Counted from the stretch's first letter, positions 52,923 through 63,742 are shown. The stretch is 64,000 nucleotides of DNA from Bactericera cockerelli (GCA_024516035.1 CM044955.1:52498226-52562225), one strand, 5' to 3'. Notes: generated from the sequence alone by a model not told the origin. Translations and numbers: made by a program.

Positions 52923-54390
52923 ATCAACACAGTTTAAAGTTATAACACTCATTATGCAAAAAGTGTTACCACATGTACCTATGTACAGAGCTTTTATTAG
53001 TTAAGTCCATCAATTATTTAAAGATCTCGATTACAGAATTTTCATTAGGAAAAAAATCATTTACAGATTCTTTATCACTTGAAAACCTCTAAAGAAAAAT
53101 AATAGACCATACTGTAAAAACTTTGACATTTTTCAAGATAATACTGTACAAATTTTAAAATACCACATAGGTACATGTTCAATGTTCATTGTCTTCATTA
53201 AAAGACCTAAGTAGAGACTTTAACACAATACTATAATTTATTATGTACATATACTATAATTATGTATGTACAAATTCTTTATTTACTCTAATACCTCATC
53301 AACCCAATGAACTAAAATGTATAATTACCAAAGCATTATGTATCATTTAGTAATTTAAATACATGACGTATACTTGGTTCGCTTGTATGGCCATTAAATT
53401 AATGTTCACTGATGTATGCAATTTATTTTAAAATGCCAAACAGTGTGCAATTTGATTTCTTAATCCGATTTATCGTTTTTTTCCAAGTAGTCGAAGACCA
53501 TATTCGGACTTTTTGACATCTGTAGGACAGGGTCAGAAATGGGAATTTATACATTTTAAATGAATAAATGAATAAAAAATAACTGCAACATTCATACTTT
53601 GAAAGCCAGCAACATCGATGGCAGATCTCATTAGATTGCTGAACTAAAGTAACGCTGAGCGCGGTTTGGATTAGGTAGGTGACCTCCAGGTTCGAAATTT
53701 ATCTTTACTCTCTAACTTTGAAAAATATCTATCTTTGAAACATAAAATCCAATTTTAAGAAGAGTATACAGTACAGATGTTACCTGTTTGCATTGCCACG
53801 GGCAAGGTGGGAGTGTCAGAAATATAACTACTATGTACTTAATGTCTAACCTAAGTGTAGGTATGTAAATAGCATAATATTCCATATGGTAAATAGTATA
53901 AGTAAACGGAATAGTACATAGTACAAAAAGCATATTTCTGCATGTTACGTTACCATTTTCAACATGCATAAAAAATATTGATGCAAAAAAACCAGCTAGA
54001 AGTTCAAGCATTTAAATTGCTAATGTACGCTGCATTATGTAGACCATTAAACATGACAGAAAAACGGGTCTTTTGGATTAGAATATCTAGGATTAGTATA
54101 CAGGGTGTATCTACAGGGTCTTTTGTGTATAAATTACTTTCTTTCTTTGAGTCCTAAAAATTGCACAATACATAGAATCTCAACAATATTTCTCATATTA
54201 TTTTCTGAAAATATAATAATAATAATTTATTATTGAGTGATATGACCATGTAGTTGAAAGCAGAGTTGGAAGTAATTAAATTTCGCCGATTTTTAAGGGA
54301 AAACTTTGATTTTGAAGAACGTCCATCACGACCGAAACCGCTACTGGTAAACCGCTCACAATCAATCCACTAGAAAATAATTATGATCTA
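52923..54390. other. AT-rich spacer with a 5S-like remnant
   Basis: 53608-53698 (GCCAGCAACATCGATGGCAG, GAGCGCGGTTTGGATTAGG, TAGGTGACCTCCAGG) follows the 5S-SINE head in order, but is strongly diverged. TACAGGGTGTATC at 54099-54111 is a lone element end. No gene was seen. Confidence 0.45.
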
Positions 54391-54394
54391 TAGT

Positions 54395-54520
54395 TTATTT
54401 AAAAGTAAATAAAACAATAATAAAATTAAAGATTGTAGACTTCTACAAACTCAGCTGAGGGAAGAGCCGAAAGCATACTTGCTGCATTCCCCCTCTGCAT
54501 TTTTTTTTGTACTTAAAAAA
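54395..54520 (-). mobile_element. Possible LINE 3' tail
   Basis: Minus strand: AGGGGGAATGCAGCAAGTATGC, GCTGAGTTTGTAGAAGTC and an AATAAA-rich end. The layout resembles 36245-36450 (minus), where a GGCAATGCGGCGGCC segment precedes an AATAAAA end. Both are weakly supported. Confidence 0.35.
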
Positions 54521-54939
54521 GCTCGAGGTCTTTTTCAGACTCATACATAAGATTATATTTTATCATTATTATGAAAACAAACTGATCCAACTCTTCTTGA
54601 GCCACCCGATATCTCTATATCTATGTATAACTGTACACCTTCAACATATTATACATTTATAATCAAAGCCCTGCAGTTGAGTGCACTGTCTTGATATCTT
54701 GCATTCGATTCGTCTGAGTATCAGTATTATTACTAAATTTCATTGTGTTGTGTTAGGTGTGAGGAGATCAGTAAGGAGGATTAAGAGATAGAAGTTGATC
54801 TCTTTGAAACCTGTGGCGGGGATTAAACGAAACTGTGAGGTGTACGGAGTTTATATATTTATGTGTCATTGTCAGGCACATACATAGGTATTTACCTACT
54901 TCTCTCCAATCATGTGGAGGTGAGGAGTTATGACTAGTA

Positions 54940-55060
54940 TGCTACGGGATGGGCAAGCTAAAAGATAGACCACAAGCGTCTAATCTAAAGTATTTGCTGC
55001 TCCATGACTGAGAAATAAAGAATGATGTGAGACACTCATATTGAAAAGAAAAGAAAATGT
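54940..55060 (+). mobile_element. Decayed tSINE-G 3' fragment
   Basis: TGCTACGGGATGGGCAAGCTA, GACCACAAGCGTCTA, GCTGCTCCATGACTGAGAAATAAAG and GAGACACTCAT match the last third of tSINE-G. Confidence 0.65.
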
Positions 55061-55084
55061 CATGCTTCTCCACGGATGATGTCT

Positions 55085-55160
55085 TGCAATGAATTGATCG
55101 ATAAGACAGTGGACTCGTAACCTGAAGGTCTTTGGTTCGAGTCTCAAGCAGCATCAGGAA
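55085..55160 (+). mobile_element. Decayed tSINE-C head
   Basis: AATTGATCGATAAGACAGTGGACTCGTAACCTGAAGGTC and GGTTCGAGTCTCAAGC keep the order of the tSINE-C head. Confidence 0.55.
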
Positions 55161-55437
55161 TATCCATTCAAAACTCTAAGTTAAAATTAGAGTATTTGTG
55201 AATGACTTGTATGACTAGTAGTGGTCACACAAAATAATTATCATGAACACCTTTCACATTTTTAGTTTTTAATCTAGCTGGAAAAGATGCGTAAGAAAAT
55301 AATTTTATCATTAACAAGGAAAGACTTAGATGGAATCGTAGCAATTGTGAGTCCCTACAGTAAACCACATAATTCATAGGTAATTGGGTATTTTTGAAAC
55401 TATGACACTTTTATACCCTGTGAAATTTGTCACATTA

Positions 55438-55577
55438 ATTTGTTGAAAGTTTATCATTTTAATACTGTTACGCCTGGTTCATGGTACGCCCGAGTTGTGT
55501 GCCTATAAGTTATTACGAAAATGCATTTCTTATTTATCTATTTGTCACAATTTTGTTGAAAGTTTATCATTTTAATA
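55438..55577 (+). repeat. Direct repeat of 25 bp, 114 bp apart
   Basis: TTTGTTGAAAGTTTATCATTTTAATA occurs at 55438 and at 55552. The intervening segment begins CTGTTACGCCTGG. It could be a small tandem duplication or flanking copies around an insertion. Confidence 0.7.
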
Positions 55578-55579
55578 GT

Positions 55580-55968
55580 TGTGTATAACTATTATACCGA
55601 CCGCAAGTAGGTTTGGGAAAAGGCAAAGTGAAAGAAGAAAAAGAATAATGAAGCAGATTTTAGCAGATAATAACGTCCAGGTTGTAGATACCATGCATCT
55701 ACTACAATCAATGTGGAAAACCATGGGTGCTTGGAGCGTCGAATCTAAGAAATGGCTAGACCATTTGGAAAAGAAATTGAATGGAATTACGGGTGATTCC
55801 CGTTCCAATCATTTTCTTTACCAAAAAATTGGTCTAGCCATTCAAAGAGGAAATGCTTCTTGCATTCTCGACTTCCTTCCGCAAGGACGGTCCCTGGGAC
55901 AAGTTTTTTTATATTTAATAATAAAAAAAATAAAACATGAATTATATTTTTTTTTTAAATCTTCATAA
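55580..55968 (+). CDS. Unrecognised open frame with coding-like character
   Basis: The frame is open from about 55580. The first ATG is at 55657, giving about 103 codons; upstream codons (PTASRFGKRQSERRKR) also look protein-like, so the true start may be earlier or on another exon. The stretch MWKTMGAWSVESKKWLDHL and KIGLAIQRGNASCILDFLPQG has a mixed, non-repetitive composition with Trp, Arg and Lys spread as in real proteins. The last 25 codons run into AT-rich sequence (LIIKKIKHELYFFFKSS), so the coding part may end before a splice site or stop near 55900. I do not recognise the family. It may be a fragment of a transposon-encoded or host protein. Confidence 0.45.
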
Positions 55969-56199
55969 TCAGGGATTCATTAAAACTGACTGTAACTTTC
56001 TAGTAGCTGACTTGAACTATTTTTAAGAAATGCAAACTTAATTCAGCATATTCAGCACTACATTTATCCGCGCAAGTTTTCAGTCAGGTGAGAGAGAGTG
56101 TGACGTGAATGTGAAATTTCCAGTGCTGCATTAACAAAGGGGCGTACTCAGGTGTTTAGAACTGTGCCCTATTTTGAGAGAAAAAGAAATATGCATCCG

Positions 56200-56265
56200 G
56201 TCGTGGTACTTAAGGCGCTAGTCTGCTGATCCAAGTAGCATGGGAGTCATGTACATGTGCACTGG
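56200..56265 (+). mobile_element. tSINE-A head fragment just upstream of a full copy
   Basis: GCATCCGGTCGTGGTACTTAAGGCGCTAGTCTGCTGATCCAAGTAGCATGGGAG parallels the start of the copy at 56265, so this is a tandem or nested pair. Confidence 0.6.
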
Positions 56266-56480
56266 TGGTCAAGTGGTTAACGCGCTAGTCTGGTAATCCA
56301 GGTAGCGTAAGGATCCGTTGGTTCGAATCCCACCCAGTGCACGAATTTTTCCTCATTAATTTGAGTTTGTGACCACAAAATAATAAGACTTTGAGCGTTA
56401 GGTGGTAGAAAATGATTTGAGCATTAACCTCGCCTGGTGGTTACCTTCCACTAAAGAGTATTATTATTATTGGTATTATT
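56265..56480 (+). mobile_element. tSINE-A, best-preserved copy
   Basis: The tRNA-like head has perfect 7 bp acceptor pairing (GCACTGG with CCAGTGC). A-box TCAAGTGGTTAACGC and B-box GGTTCGAATCCC are intact. Body: TTTGTGACCACAAAATAATAAG, CGCCTGGTGGTTACC, CCACTAAAGAGTATTATT with an ATT tail. Confidence 0.88.
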
Positions 56481-56799
56481 AGCTGAACAGGGAACATTGT
56501 TTTAAGATTTACACCACATAATAATTTCAACGAAGCAACTGCTTGGATATGTCCTGATCAAGAAGTATACTTTTCGATCACGAAGTATGTATGATTTTAT
56601 TTGTGGTGAAGCACAAGGCCACTTCACAATTTTTGTGGGTAGCGCAGCAGTACTAAGAGCATTCTTAACTTTTCGAAGTCTATTACATTAATTTTTTTTT
56701 TTTTTATTCTGGTAATGCCGCCACTGGTCGTTACTCATACAAGTAAGTACTCATTTTTCCTCACCAGATATAGGTGAACCTCGAACATCTAAGTACAGA

Positions 56800-56900
56800 G
56801 CAAAAAAATTCCTGCCCCGCTAAGGATCGAACCCAGGTCAACATGCGTGCAATGCCCAGCGCACTAACTCACTCGTTAACGGTGACTACTCGATGACGAA
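56800..56900 (-). mobile_element. tRNA-like SINE head
   Basis: Minus strand: ACGAGTGAGTTAGTGCGCTGGGCATTG and GACCTGGGTTCGATCCTTAGCGG. The middle reads GCATTGCACGCATGTT, a possible tRNA-Ala-like (TGC) or Cys-like anticodon loop. No other copy was noted. Confidence 0.5.
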
Positions 56901-56954
56901 GAATTAAAAGACCCTCGTAGATAGAGTCTACTAATATAACAACCATCATCATTG

Positions 56955-57095
56955 TATTGTATCGTCTTATTTATCTTACCCAATTAGGACTAATGGGTAC
57001 GAATTATTCCAATTATTAGTATCCCGGCTGGGTTTCGAACCCGCGACCTCTCGATTACCAGACAGACCCTTTGATCACTGAGCTACATAGTTAAT
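56955..57095 (-). mobile_element. tSINE-B, internally shortened
   Basis: Minus strand: TAGCTCAGTGATCAAAGGG, CGCGGGTTCGAAACCCAGC, CCGGGATACTAATAATTGG and CTAATTGGGTAAGATAAATAAG. Confidence 0.75.
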
Positions 57096-57414
57096 ATACA
57101 TTGTTTGGTATATTGTGCTTGTAACTATATAATCTTGTATCATCATTTTGTAGCCTCGTCGATTTCGACGGTTGCCAAATTCAATAGTGCAGTTGAATTT
57201 TTTACTAGAGGACTGATAATTTAGAAAGGCCTCCAGAACCAATCAGAGTTGGTCTTTCATCCTTTACAAGAACATTTTAAAGTTTTTATGCAGGATAAAA
57301 AGAAAGAACCATGTGCTTGAAGTTAATTTTACACCATTAGCTCAACAATAGTTTTACCTATTACCACAAATTTCATAATAATTTCATAATCCTGATCTTT
57401 TCACATTACCCTCA

Positions 57415-57668
57415 CCCAGCCTTACCCTGTCCAGGTCCAGCCAGCGTAGGAAGGGGACCGGAAAGACATCCACTGAACGGAAAAACAAAAGGGTTGGGTG
57501 GAAGAGATTGCCACAGGCAATAACCCCGGTAGGACATTAACTTCATTCTCTTTTTTGGCCTTGCATCTTTGCTCAATCTTTTTGTTTTTTCTTTATAATT
57601 TCATTGTATTTTAATGTGTATATTTTTGTTCTACTTAATAAAACTTACTATAATAATAATAATAAAAT
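57415..57668 (+). mobile_element. Family F LINE-type tail with extra upstream sequence
   Basis: Upstream part: CCAGCGTAGGAAGGGGACCGG, AAAGACATCCACTGAACGG. From 57493: GGGTTGGGTGGAAGAGATTGCC to the AATAAAACTTACTATAATAAT end. Two thirds of the way in it lacks the CGCCCTTTAGTT segment. The upstream part may be a piece of the source LINE's ORF2 end or UTR. Confidence 0.72.
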
Positions 57669-57974
57669 ATATACCTATGATAATAATAACTCTTCCGAAT
57701 AGCTGTCATTGCTGTCCATAAAGGTTAAGTGGCAGAGAATGCCTAAAACAATTGTAATTAAAAAATAATATTCATCTTTATTTTTTTTTGTACATACTTC
57801 TAAGTTTTTTTTTTTAATTTATTGTTATTAAAATTTGTTCACATGGTTACTCAATTTTGTCAATTCCGAAACCCCACACTTGAGGCGGCAGATATTGACG
57901 TAATTTAAAGAATATTGTTCATCGTATTTTACTTACCTGTAAGGGTGGGTTTTCAGTAAATTAAACTGCCGGTT

Positions 57975-58125
57975 ACCGACCGACCTCTGTAGCTTGTACG
58001 ATAAGGCGGCGGACTTGTAACGTTGAGGTCGGTGGTTCAAGTCCCGGTTTCAGCGTAGATTTAGTAAAGCGAGTTTGAGTAATTGTGATATCACGCAAGT
58101 GATTAACACAAATATGATAACTTAT
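57975..58125 (+). mobile_element. tSINE-C copy
   Basis: ACCGACCTCTGTAGCTTGTACGATAAGGC, GGTTCAAGTCCCGG, GCGTAGATTTAGTAAAGCGAG, GTGATATCACGCAAGTGATTAACACA. Confidence 0.85.
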
Positions 58126-58860
58126 TAAAATTTGTTGATGATTGTTTTGTAAAAAAAATAAAGTGTAAATAGATAAATAAATAAAATAAAGTGAAACTTG
58201 CAATACTGGTCGTCAACGTACTACTACAAGAGCAAGTCTTCTGTCTCCACAACCCATGCCCGGCCCTGTGTCTGCTGTCTCCCACTGTAATATTCACATT
58301 TCACAAGCTTCATGAAATAGACGGCAAAAAAGAAGAAGGAGCAGCTGAGGAATAGCAAGGTGGTGGGAAATGTTTAATGATGAGTAAAAAATAAAGTTTT
58401 CAATTTTTTGTCTCCCACAGTAAATTCAAGTTTTAAAACCTGCCCACATTTTAATAATTTCCACGAAAAACTGCAAGCAAGCTTCAATATTATTATTTAG
58501 GTCAGCACTAGAACTGATGGAAGTTGTTCTATTATAGAGTTTATTTAGATATATTTTAGAAGTCTGTTGGGTTATTCAACTAAAAAGCGCCCCAAAATAG
58601 ATAGCTTATCTAGAGATAGAATTCATGCGTAAAGAAGTAAAGAGCTTTGAACTCTCTGAATATGAGGCTTTTCATTACGTCTGTCCATCAAATTTGAAAA
58701 TTAGTTCGGAGGGAGGAGGCGTACAAAAGATTGGGCCTTTCATTTTGAGCTGCCCACGAATCCCACAATCTTAATTTAGGTCAGAAGTTCACTATACGGT
58801 AAGTCATAATTAGAAATGATTTTCAATAGGTATTATATCTCTAGCTTTTTTGTTCTCCTC
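58126..58860. other. Spacer, no gene seen
   Basis: Only short, unrecognised frames. Confidence 0.35.
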
Positions 58861-58865
58861 AGAAG

Positions 58866-58900
58866 AGTGAGAGAGAGAGAGAGATAAAGACAGATAAAGA

Positions 58901-58936
<36 letters not shown>

Positions 58937-59110
58937 AAGGAAGAGAAAGAGAAAGAGAAAGAGAAAGAGAAAGAGAAAGAGAAAGAGAAAGAGAAAGAGA
59001 AAGAGAAAGAGAAAGAGAAAGAGAAAGAGAAAGAGAAAGAGAAAGAGAAAGAGAAAGAGAAAGAGAAAGAGAAAGAGAAAGAGAAAAGAGAAAGAAACAG
59101 AGAAAGAGAG
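58866..59110 (+). repeat. (GAGA)n and (GAAAGA)n array
   Basis: GA-rich start, then about 25 nearly perfect GAAAGA hexamers (58936-59092). The Ser/Phe-rich frame on the minus strand is an artefact. Confidence 0.95.
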
Positions 59111-59164
59111 AAGAGACAGGGGATAAAGAGCGGAGCGCAGCGAGAGGCGAGATCCATTAAAAAT

Positions 59165-59267
59165 GATGAGTCTCTAGGCGCTGAAACCGGGACTTGAACC
59201 ACCGACCGGCGACCTCTAGGTTACAAGTCCGCTGCCTTATCGATGAAGCTACTGAGGTCGGTTTCGA
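59165..59267 (-). mobile_element. tSINE-C head
   Basis: Minus strand: ACCGACCTCAGTAGCTTCATCGATAAGGC, GGTTCAAGTCCCGGTTTC and GCGCC. The body past the B-box is missing; a CCGACC-type duplication (GACCGGCGACC) is present. Confidence 0.78.
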
Positions 59268-59339
59268 ATAAAAATTATTTTAATAACACAAGTTATGACT
59301 CCTGTATGACTCCTAGTTTTCATTTTCTGTATAAAAGGG

Positions 59340-59525
59340 TAATTTTGGGTGGAAGAGATTGCGATAGGCAATAACCCCGCCCTTTAGTTAGGACTTATGT
59401 TTTATATTTTTCTTTTTCATTTTTATTGTATATATTGTTTCCATTTTTTCCATTGTCAAAATAATGATTTGTATGTACATAATGTCCATTAATACCTAAT
59501 AAAGCGTTGTATAATAATAATAAAA
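59340..59525 (+). mobile_element. Family F LINE-type tail
   Basis: TGGGTGGAAGAGATTGCGATAGG, CCCCGCCCTTTAGTTAGGAC, ATTGTATATATTGTTTCC and CTAATAAAGCGTTGTATAAT. This uninterrupted copy gives the empty-site reference for the Helitron at 23220. Confidence 0.8.
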
Positions 59526-61375
59526 TTAGACTGTGTGTTCAGTTAACACGTAAATTTTTACAGTACTTAGTACTCGTCTTTATGGTGGAAACATTGACAG
59601 AAACTTTGGTTTCCTCATGGAAGTACAGGAAAAATGTGCTAGGCTCCTTCAAATGCACTTGGTGTTTCACTTCCGATAATTATTACGAATAATAAAAACA
59701 GATGTTTGTATTTTTTTGTAGATTTGTGGGACGGAAAATTTAGCTCTTAATTTTATTAGGTATTATATAAATATCGGAAATAGGTTATTGGAAAAATTGA
59801 CTCCTTACGGTTCAATTAAAAGCAGCGAGCCCAAGTTTGAGAAACACCTAGCTAAACAGTATTGTACGTAAATATTATTTGTAAATTATATAACGTTATA
59901 ATGAGCACTGTAGTTTCTCGGAGACATTCTCCGCGAAACGACCATATCGCTTGATAAATCCGGAATCCCATTGACACGAAATCACTGAAAACAGTTAAAT
60001 CCTATGAACGCCTGGTTTTTATTTGATTATGCAATGTGCATTGTAACAATTATTTATTTTTAAAATGAACATTGAGAAATTTCAAAATATTGACTGATTA
60101 TCGATAATAACGACAAGTAATGACATTTAGTTCTGACTACCTACATGATAATAATGTTTTCCGATGGATGTACGATGTACCTACATACCCAGTTCTAGTG
60201 TTTAATAAATTAGGATATCATGTTGGCACAGTTTTAAATTATTTTTAATCTAATCTGGACTTGTAGATAATTACTAAAAACAAAAAATAAGTCGGGTACC
60301 TACTTGGTAAATACCAGGTATTATTTGGTATTTTCGGAAATGTTTAAAATATTATTTTTTCTATAATTTTATCATACCTATTATAATAATTTTAAATAAT
60401 ACAATTAATATTTAATATCAACTCATTTACATTTTCTTAAATGAATATTTTTATATTCATTTACGTACATTAGGTACAATTTTTCTTCATTTAGCTATTA
60501 ATTAAATTAATTATGTATTGTACTAGAAGTATTTCAATGTAATTCGGTAACAACTTGGACAAAACTTTTTATTTAAAATAATACATTTTTTTTTCATTAA
60601 ATTAATAAAATAATACAATTTTCTCACAGATAGGTACAATGATACAAAATAATACAAATATAATTACCCTGACATGGAAGAATAGATTAATAATTAGTGT
60701 AAGACAAGAAAATATTATATAGTGACCTAGAAAAATTAATATGGAAAACTCTTCACAAAAATAAATACACTAATTAATACATTGAAAATATTGATATAGG
60801 TCCTTTATAACTTAGCCAAGTACCTAATGTACCAATTTTCAACTAAACAAATTTCTTCCAAAGAACACCACTCACCTGTGACATTCTTTGACAGCCCAGA
60901 AGTGGTTAAGGCGCTAGTTACCACAAAGAAAAGTCTAAAATGAAAAATATTCAATACCTTATTAGAAAATAATAAGGTGAATAATACTAAGCTTAAAAAT
61001 ATAATTTCATTTTAATACATGGACGAAAAATATTTTATCAAAAATGAATAAATTGGTGTTAACATCGAACAAATCTCTATAACTTGGATTGATAGAAAAA
61101 CAAGATAATTGTTGATACTTGAAAGTTATTAAAATAAAAGCAACTAACTATGTAGTTCAATGCGCTAGAAACTAGCGGGCTAGCCGGAAAATTCCAAAAA
61201 ATATGTCTCTCCAAATTTGATTAATTTACCAAAAAATTATCCCACCGATTACCTACTAAGGAAGTAACACAGCTATTCAAAATAACTTCATTCAACCTGA
61301 GTAGGGCCGGGAATAGCCAGCAGAATATGGGTTGAAATAATGAATTCAAAAAAAAAAAAAAAATCACCAATTAAA
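59526..61375. other. Long AT-rich region, no gene seen
   Basis: Almost free of recognisable elements. A tSINE-A scrap (AGAAGTGGTTAAGGCGCTAGTTA, 60900-60922) and ACTAGCGGGC at 61171-61180, possibly a Helitron end remnant, are the only hints. Not one frame looks coding. Confidence 0.45.
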
Positions 61376-61377
61376 AC

Positions 61378-61635
61378 CAGTGGTCGGATGAGAACGGGTT
61401 ATTCAACGTGACATCTCTGCTGGCTGACATTTTGAAAGCGAGATATATTTTATAGCCAGTCTAACGTCTAACATATTGAATATTTGGTGGGTGACCCCTG
61501 GGTCCAAACATTCATGAAAATGCGCTCGCTATTCCTGGCTCAACCCAGGCTGGGCGACGTTCACGTGGGCAGCAAGTTTGTAAGTTTCCTTCAAATGAAG
61601 GGGACTCCCCCATTTCGAATCTCCTCGATGTGAAA
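61378..61635 (+). mobile_element. Decayed 5S-type SINE with central domain
   Basis: GGTGGGTGACCCCTGGGTCC (head end), CTCGCTATTCCTGGCTCAACCC, AGGCTGGGCGACGTTCACGTGG and CTTCAAATGAAGGGGACTCCC match the head-to-domain order. The 5S start is not convincing. Confidence 0.6.
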
Positions 61636-61726
61636 GTTTGAAAAATACTGTACATTTCTCATATCAAAAAGCACCAACTTCTTTCCACTTTTATTCGAAT
61701 GATAGAGAGCTTCTTTTTATACATAA

Positions 61727-62220
61727 AAAATCTGGTGTAAACATCACACGACTTTCCTTATCCCACAAAAATAAGTCGAATTCCGCCACTGGTGACTCAA
61801 CGGTAACAGATAGTTAAAAAATCGTAATCAGCACCTCAAATAAATTGGATTTGATATGTCACAACCCCAATCTAATATGAAAAAAAAAGTTAGTCAAAGC
61901 AGTCCCCCCCAAAATACCGGTAAATTGGGTCCGAGGTCCAAGAAGTTCAAGATATCAAAAAAATGAGTAGAATAGACCGCTATTATTTTTTTAATCTAAG
62001 AAAATGTTGTTCTTTAACTTTTGTATCTTTAACCAATTCAAAGAAGCGGCGCTTGCGGCCGCATTCTGCGGCCGATTTCAACCAAAAATTTCGTGGTTCG
62101 GTTGGTGTATAAAATAATTTTCCATACCAAATTTCAAGTCTCTTACCGTTCTTGAGATATCGTGTTCACACAGACAGAAACACAGAATACAATACTTTCC
62201 TTATTATAGGATAAGGAAAG
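61727..62220 (-). mobile_element. Hairpin-ended element, second copy
   Basis: Minus strand: starts ACTTTCCTTATCCTATAATA with the AGGAAAGT hairpin and ends GTGATGTTTACACCAGATTTTTT. The interior includes ACGATATCTCAAGAACGGTAAGAG and GCGGCCGC-like sequence. It matches 39793-40431 throughout but is shorter, mainly in the TG run. Confidence 0.78.
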
Positions 62221-62581
62221 TAAAAAAGAAATAATAAGGAAGAAAGAAAGATAGTTGTGATTTTTTTTCTTCTACTCCAACAACGCTCAGACTTATTACA
62301 AAGTTTCATGGGTACCTAGCTAGTTTATTTCTAAAAGTTCTCAAGTTATAACAAAAACAGGTATCTATGACCAAGAAAATACAAATCAGGGCCACTCTCA
62401 CAACGTAGTGAACAAAATGTTGTTCTATCGGGCACTTTTAAAATAAAGGCTATTTGAGCGTCCATCGTCATCAACAAAACTTTTTATTCTATATTAACAT
62501 TATTTATTATTAAATCTATCCTTATATTTTGTACCTCCATTTCTTTTTATCAATTTTCTTACCATTTTATAAAAAATACAG

Positions 62582-62609
62582 TACTTTCCTTATTATAGGA
62601 TAAGGAAAG
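62582..62609. repeat. Extra copy of the element hairpin
   Basis: ACTTTCCTTATTATAGGATA and AGGAAAGT is repeated exactly as at 62193-62220, in the same orientation, 389 bp away. No body follows it that matches the family. Confidence 0.8.
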
Positions 62610-62684
62610 TAAAAATCTAAAAAAAACTAGCTTAGGGATTTCTTTTGTCACAATGATAGGTTGGGAAAAAAACACATCTCTATT

Positions 62685-62819
62685 CTATACCAAGGCCACA
62701 TGCTCAGCCTCGATAATCTGGAAGAACTCGGGGATGGGATCGAAAGGGATGTCATTGTCCCCGCCCACATCACAGCCTTGCTTTCCCAGCAGCCAATAGG
62801 TGTTCATCTTGCCCTTGCC
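62685..62819 (-). CDS. Exon of a receptor-type guanylyl cyclase (C-terminal end)
   Basis: On the minus strand, the codons from 62819 read GKGKMNTYWLLGK, then IPFDPIPEFFQIIEAEHV, with a stop at 62685-62687 if translation runs on. The MKGKGK-TYWLLG motif ends the catalytic domain of membrane guanylyl cyclases, which make cGMP from GTP. It is part of the fold that the two cyclase subunits share, with a variable tail after it. Immediately upstream is CCTCTTCTGATTGCAG, a good pyrimidine tract plus AG acceptor, so this is an exon start in phase 0. The end is open: TTG|GTATAG could be a 5' splice site at 62690, otherwise the protein ends ALV. The exon is too short for most frame scans. No other exon of the gene was found here, so neighbours must lie beyond the window's right edge or across a long intron. 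Confidence 0.82.
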   Translation of the reverse strand, partial: GKGKMNTYWLLGKQGCDVGGDNDIPFDPIPEFFQIIEAEHVALV

Positions 62820-63104
62820 CTGCAATCAGAAGAGGAGGGTACAGACATGTGTGATATATTATTTGCATCATGTATATATTTTTAAATTAACACACAAAAA
62901 ACTGAAATATTACCACTGGTTCCATTTGGACTGCTTGAAGACTATGTTCCAAAATTCAATACCAAGGCATATTTCACTAACAACACCGACGTTCCGCTAA
63001 TATCGCATCTCTATAAGAATAACAGAGAAATGACACTCACATAAATGAGCCTCATGTACCAGTTAGTACCATGGTGTCATCCACATAAAGCTCAAACTCA
63101 AGAC

Positions 63105-63232
63105 ATACTTGTTTGTAAGGGATACCTTCCGGTGCGCTCGTGTTGACCCAGCACCTAAATGAGAAGTAGTGTGTCACTTCTCGACCATCAGAGCGGAGGT
63201 ATACTAAAAGATGCAGAATTGCAGACCACAGC
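63105..63232 (+). mobile_element. tSINE-G middle fragment
   Basis: TTGTTTGTAAGGGATACCTTCC, GTGCGCTCGTGTTGACCCAGC, GTGTCACTTCTCG and CAGAGCGGAGGTATACTA. It lies within what may be an intron of the guanylyl cyclase gene. Confidence 0.75.
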
Positions 63233-63588
63233 ACGTGGAAAAGAACGAAAACATAGGTACTTAATATTTTGTAATGACTAATGACAAAGCAAGATATAAA
63301 AAAGAAATCAAGAAGATTCGAAAGAAAATTTGTGAGAAACAAGGAGAATACGCGATAACCAGGAAATCAATGACATACTAAATAATGAAAATATTGTTCG
63401 AATTATTAAAGCCCAGAGAATCAGATGACCACATCTAACCAATAGAAGAGGAAAGTGTGCTAATTGAAATCGGAACAAAAAACTATTTTTTTTTTTACAA
63501 ATACGAACATAATATTTCCGATTTCAGATAATTATTAGAAATTTATCTGTGAAGTAATATAAAATAATGACAAGATATATCTACAACC

Positions 63589-63742
63589 CAAGAAGATCAC
63601 GCCTTGGATGAATGGACTCAGTTCAATTCAAAGCGACGTACAACCTGCATACGAAAAAGTGAAAGGATGGGATCCTCTAGTGACGGACAGACCTGCCTGG
63701 AGACGTATTTTTGAGGAGGCCAAGGCGCACTTAGGGCCGTAG
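63589..63742 (+). pseudogene. LINE ORF2 C-terminal remnant, frame-broken
   Basis: The last part (63665-63742) reads GWDPLVTDRPAWRRIFEEAK, AHLGP and stop. The TDRPAWRR-type motif near the end is typical of RTE-like LINE ORF2 tails, as at 47462-47608. The upstream part (AAGAAGATCACGCCTTGGATG) follows the expected order in another frame, with a stop in between. Confidence 0.6.

Noticed and set aside
56265..56345. Functional tRNA gene (perfect acceptor stem)
   Set aside because: The anticodon stem is degenerate and the tSINE-A body follows directly; many copies exist.
58810..59202. Ser/Phe repeat frame
   Set aside because: It is the minus strand of the GAAAGA array.
63052..63342. 96-codon minus-strand frame near the guanylyl cyclase exon, as another exon of that gene
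   Set aside because: It overlaps a tSINE-G fragment and shows no cyclase motif.
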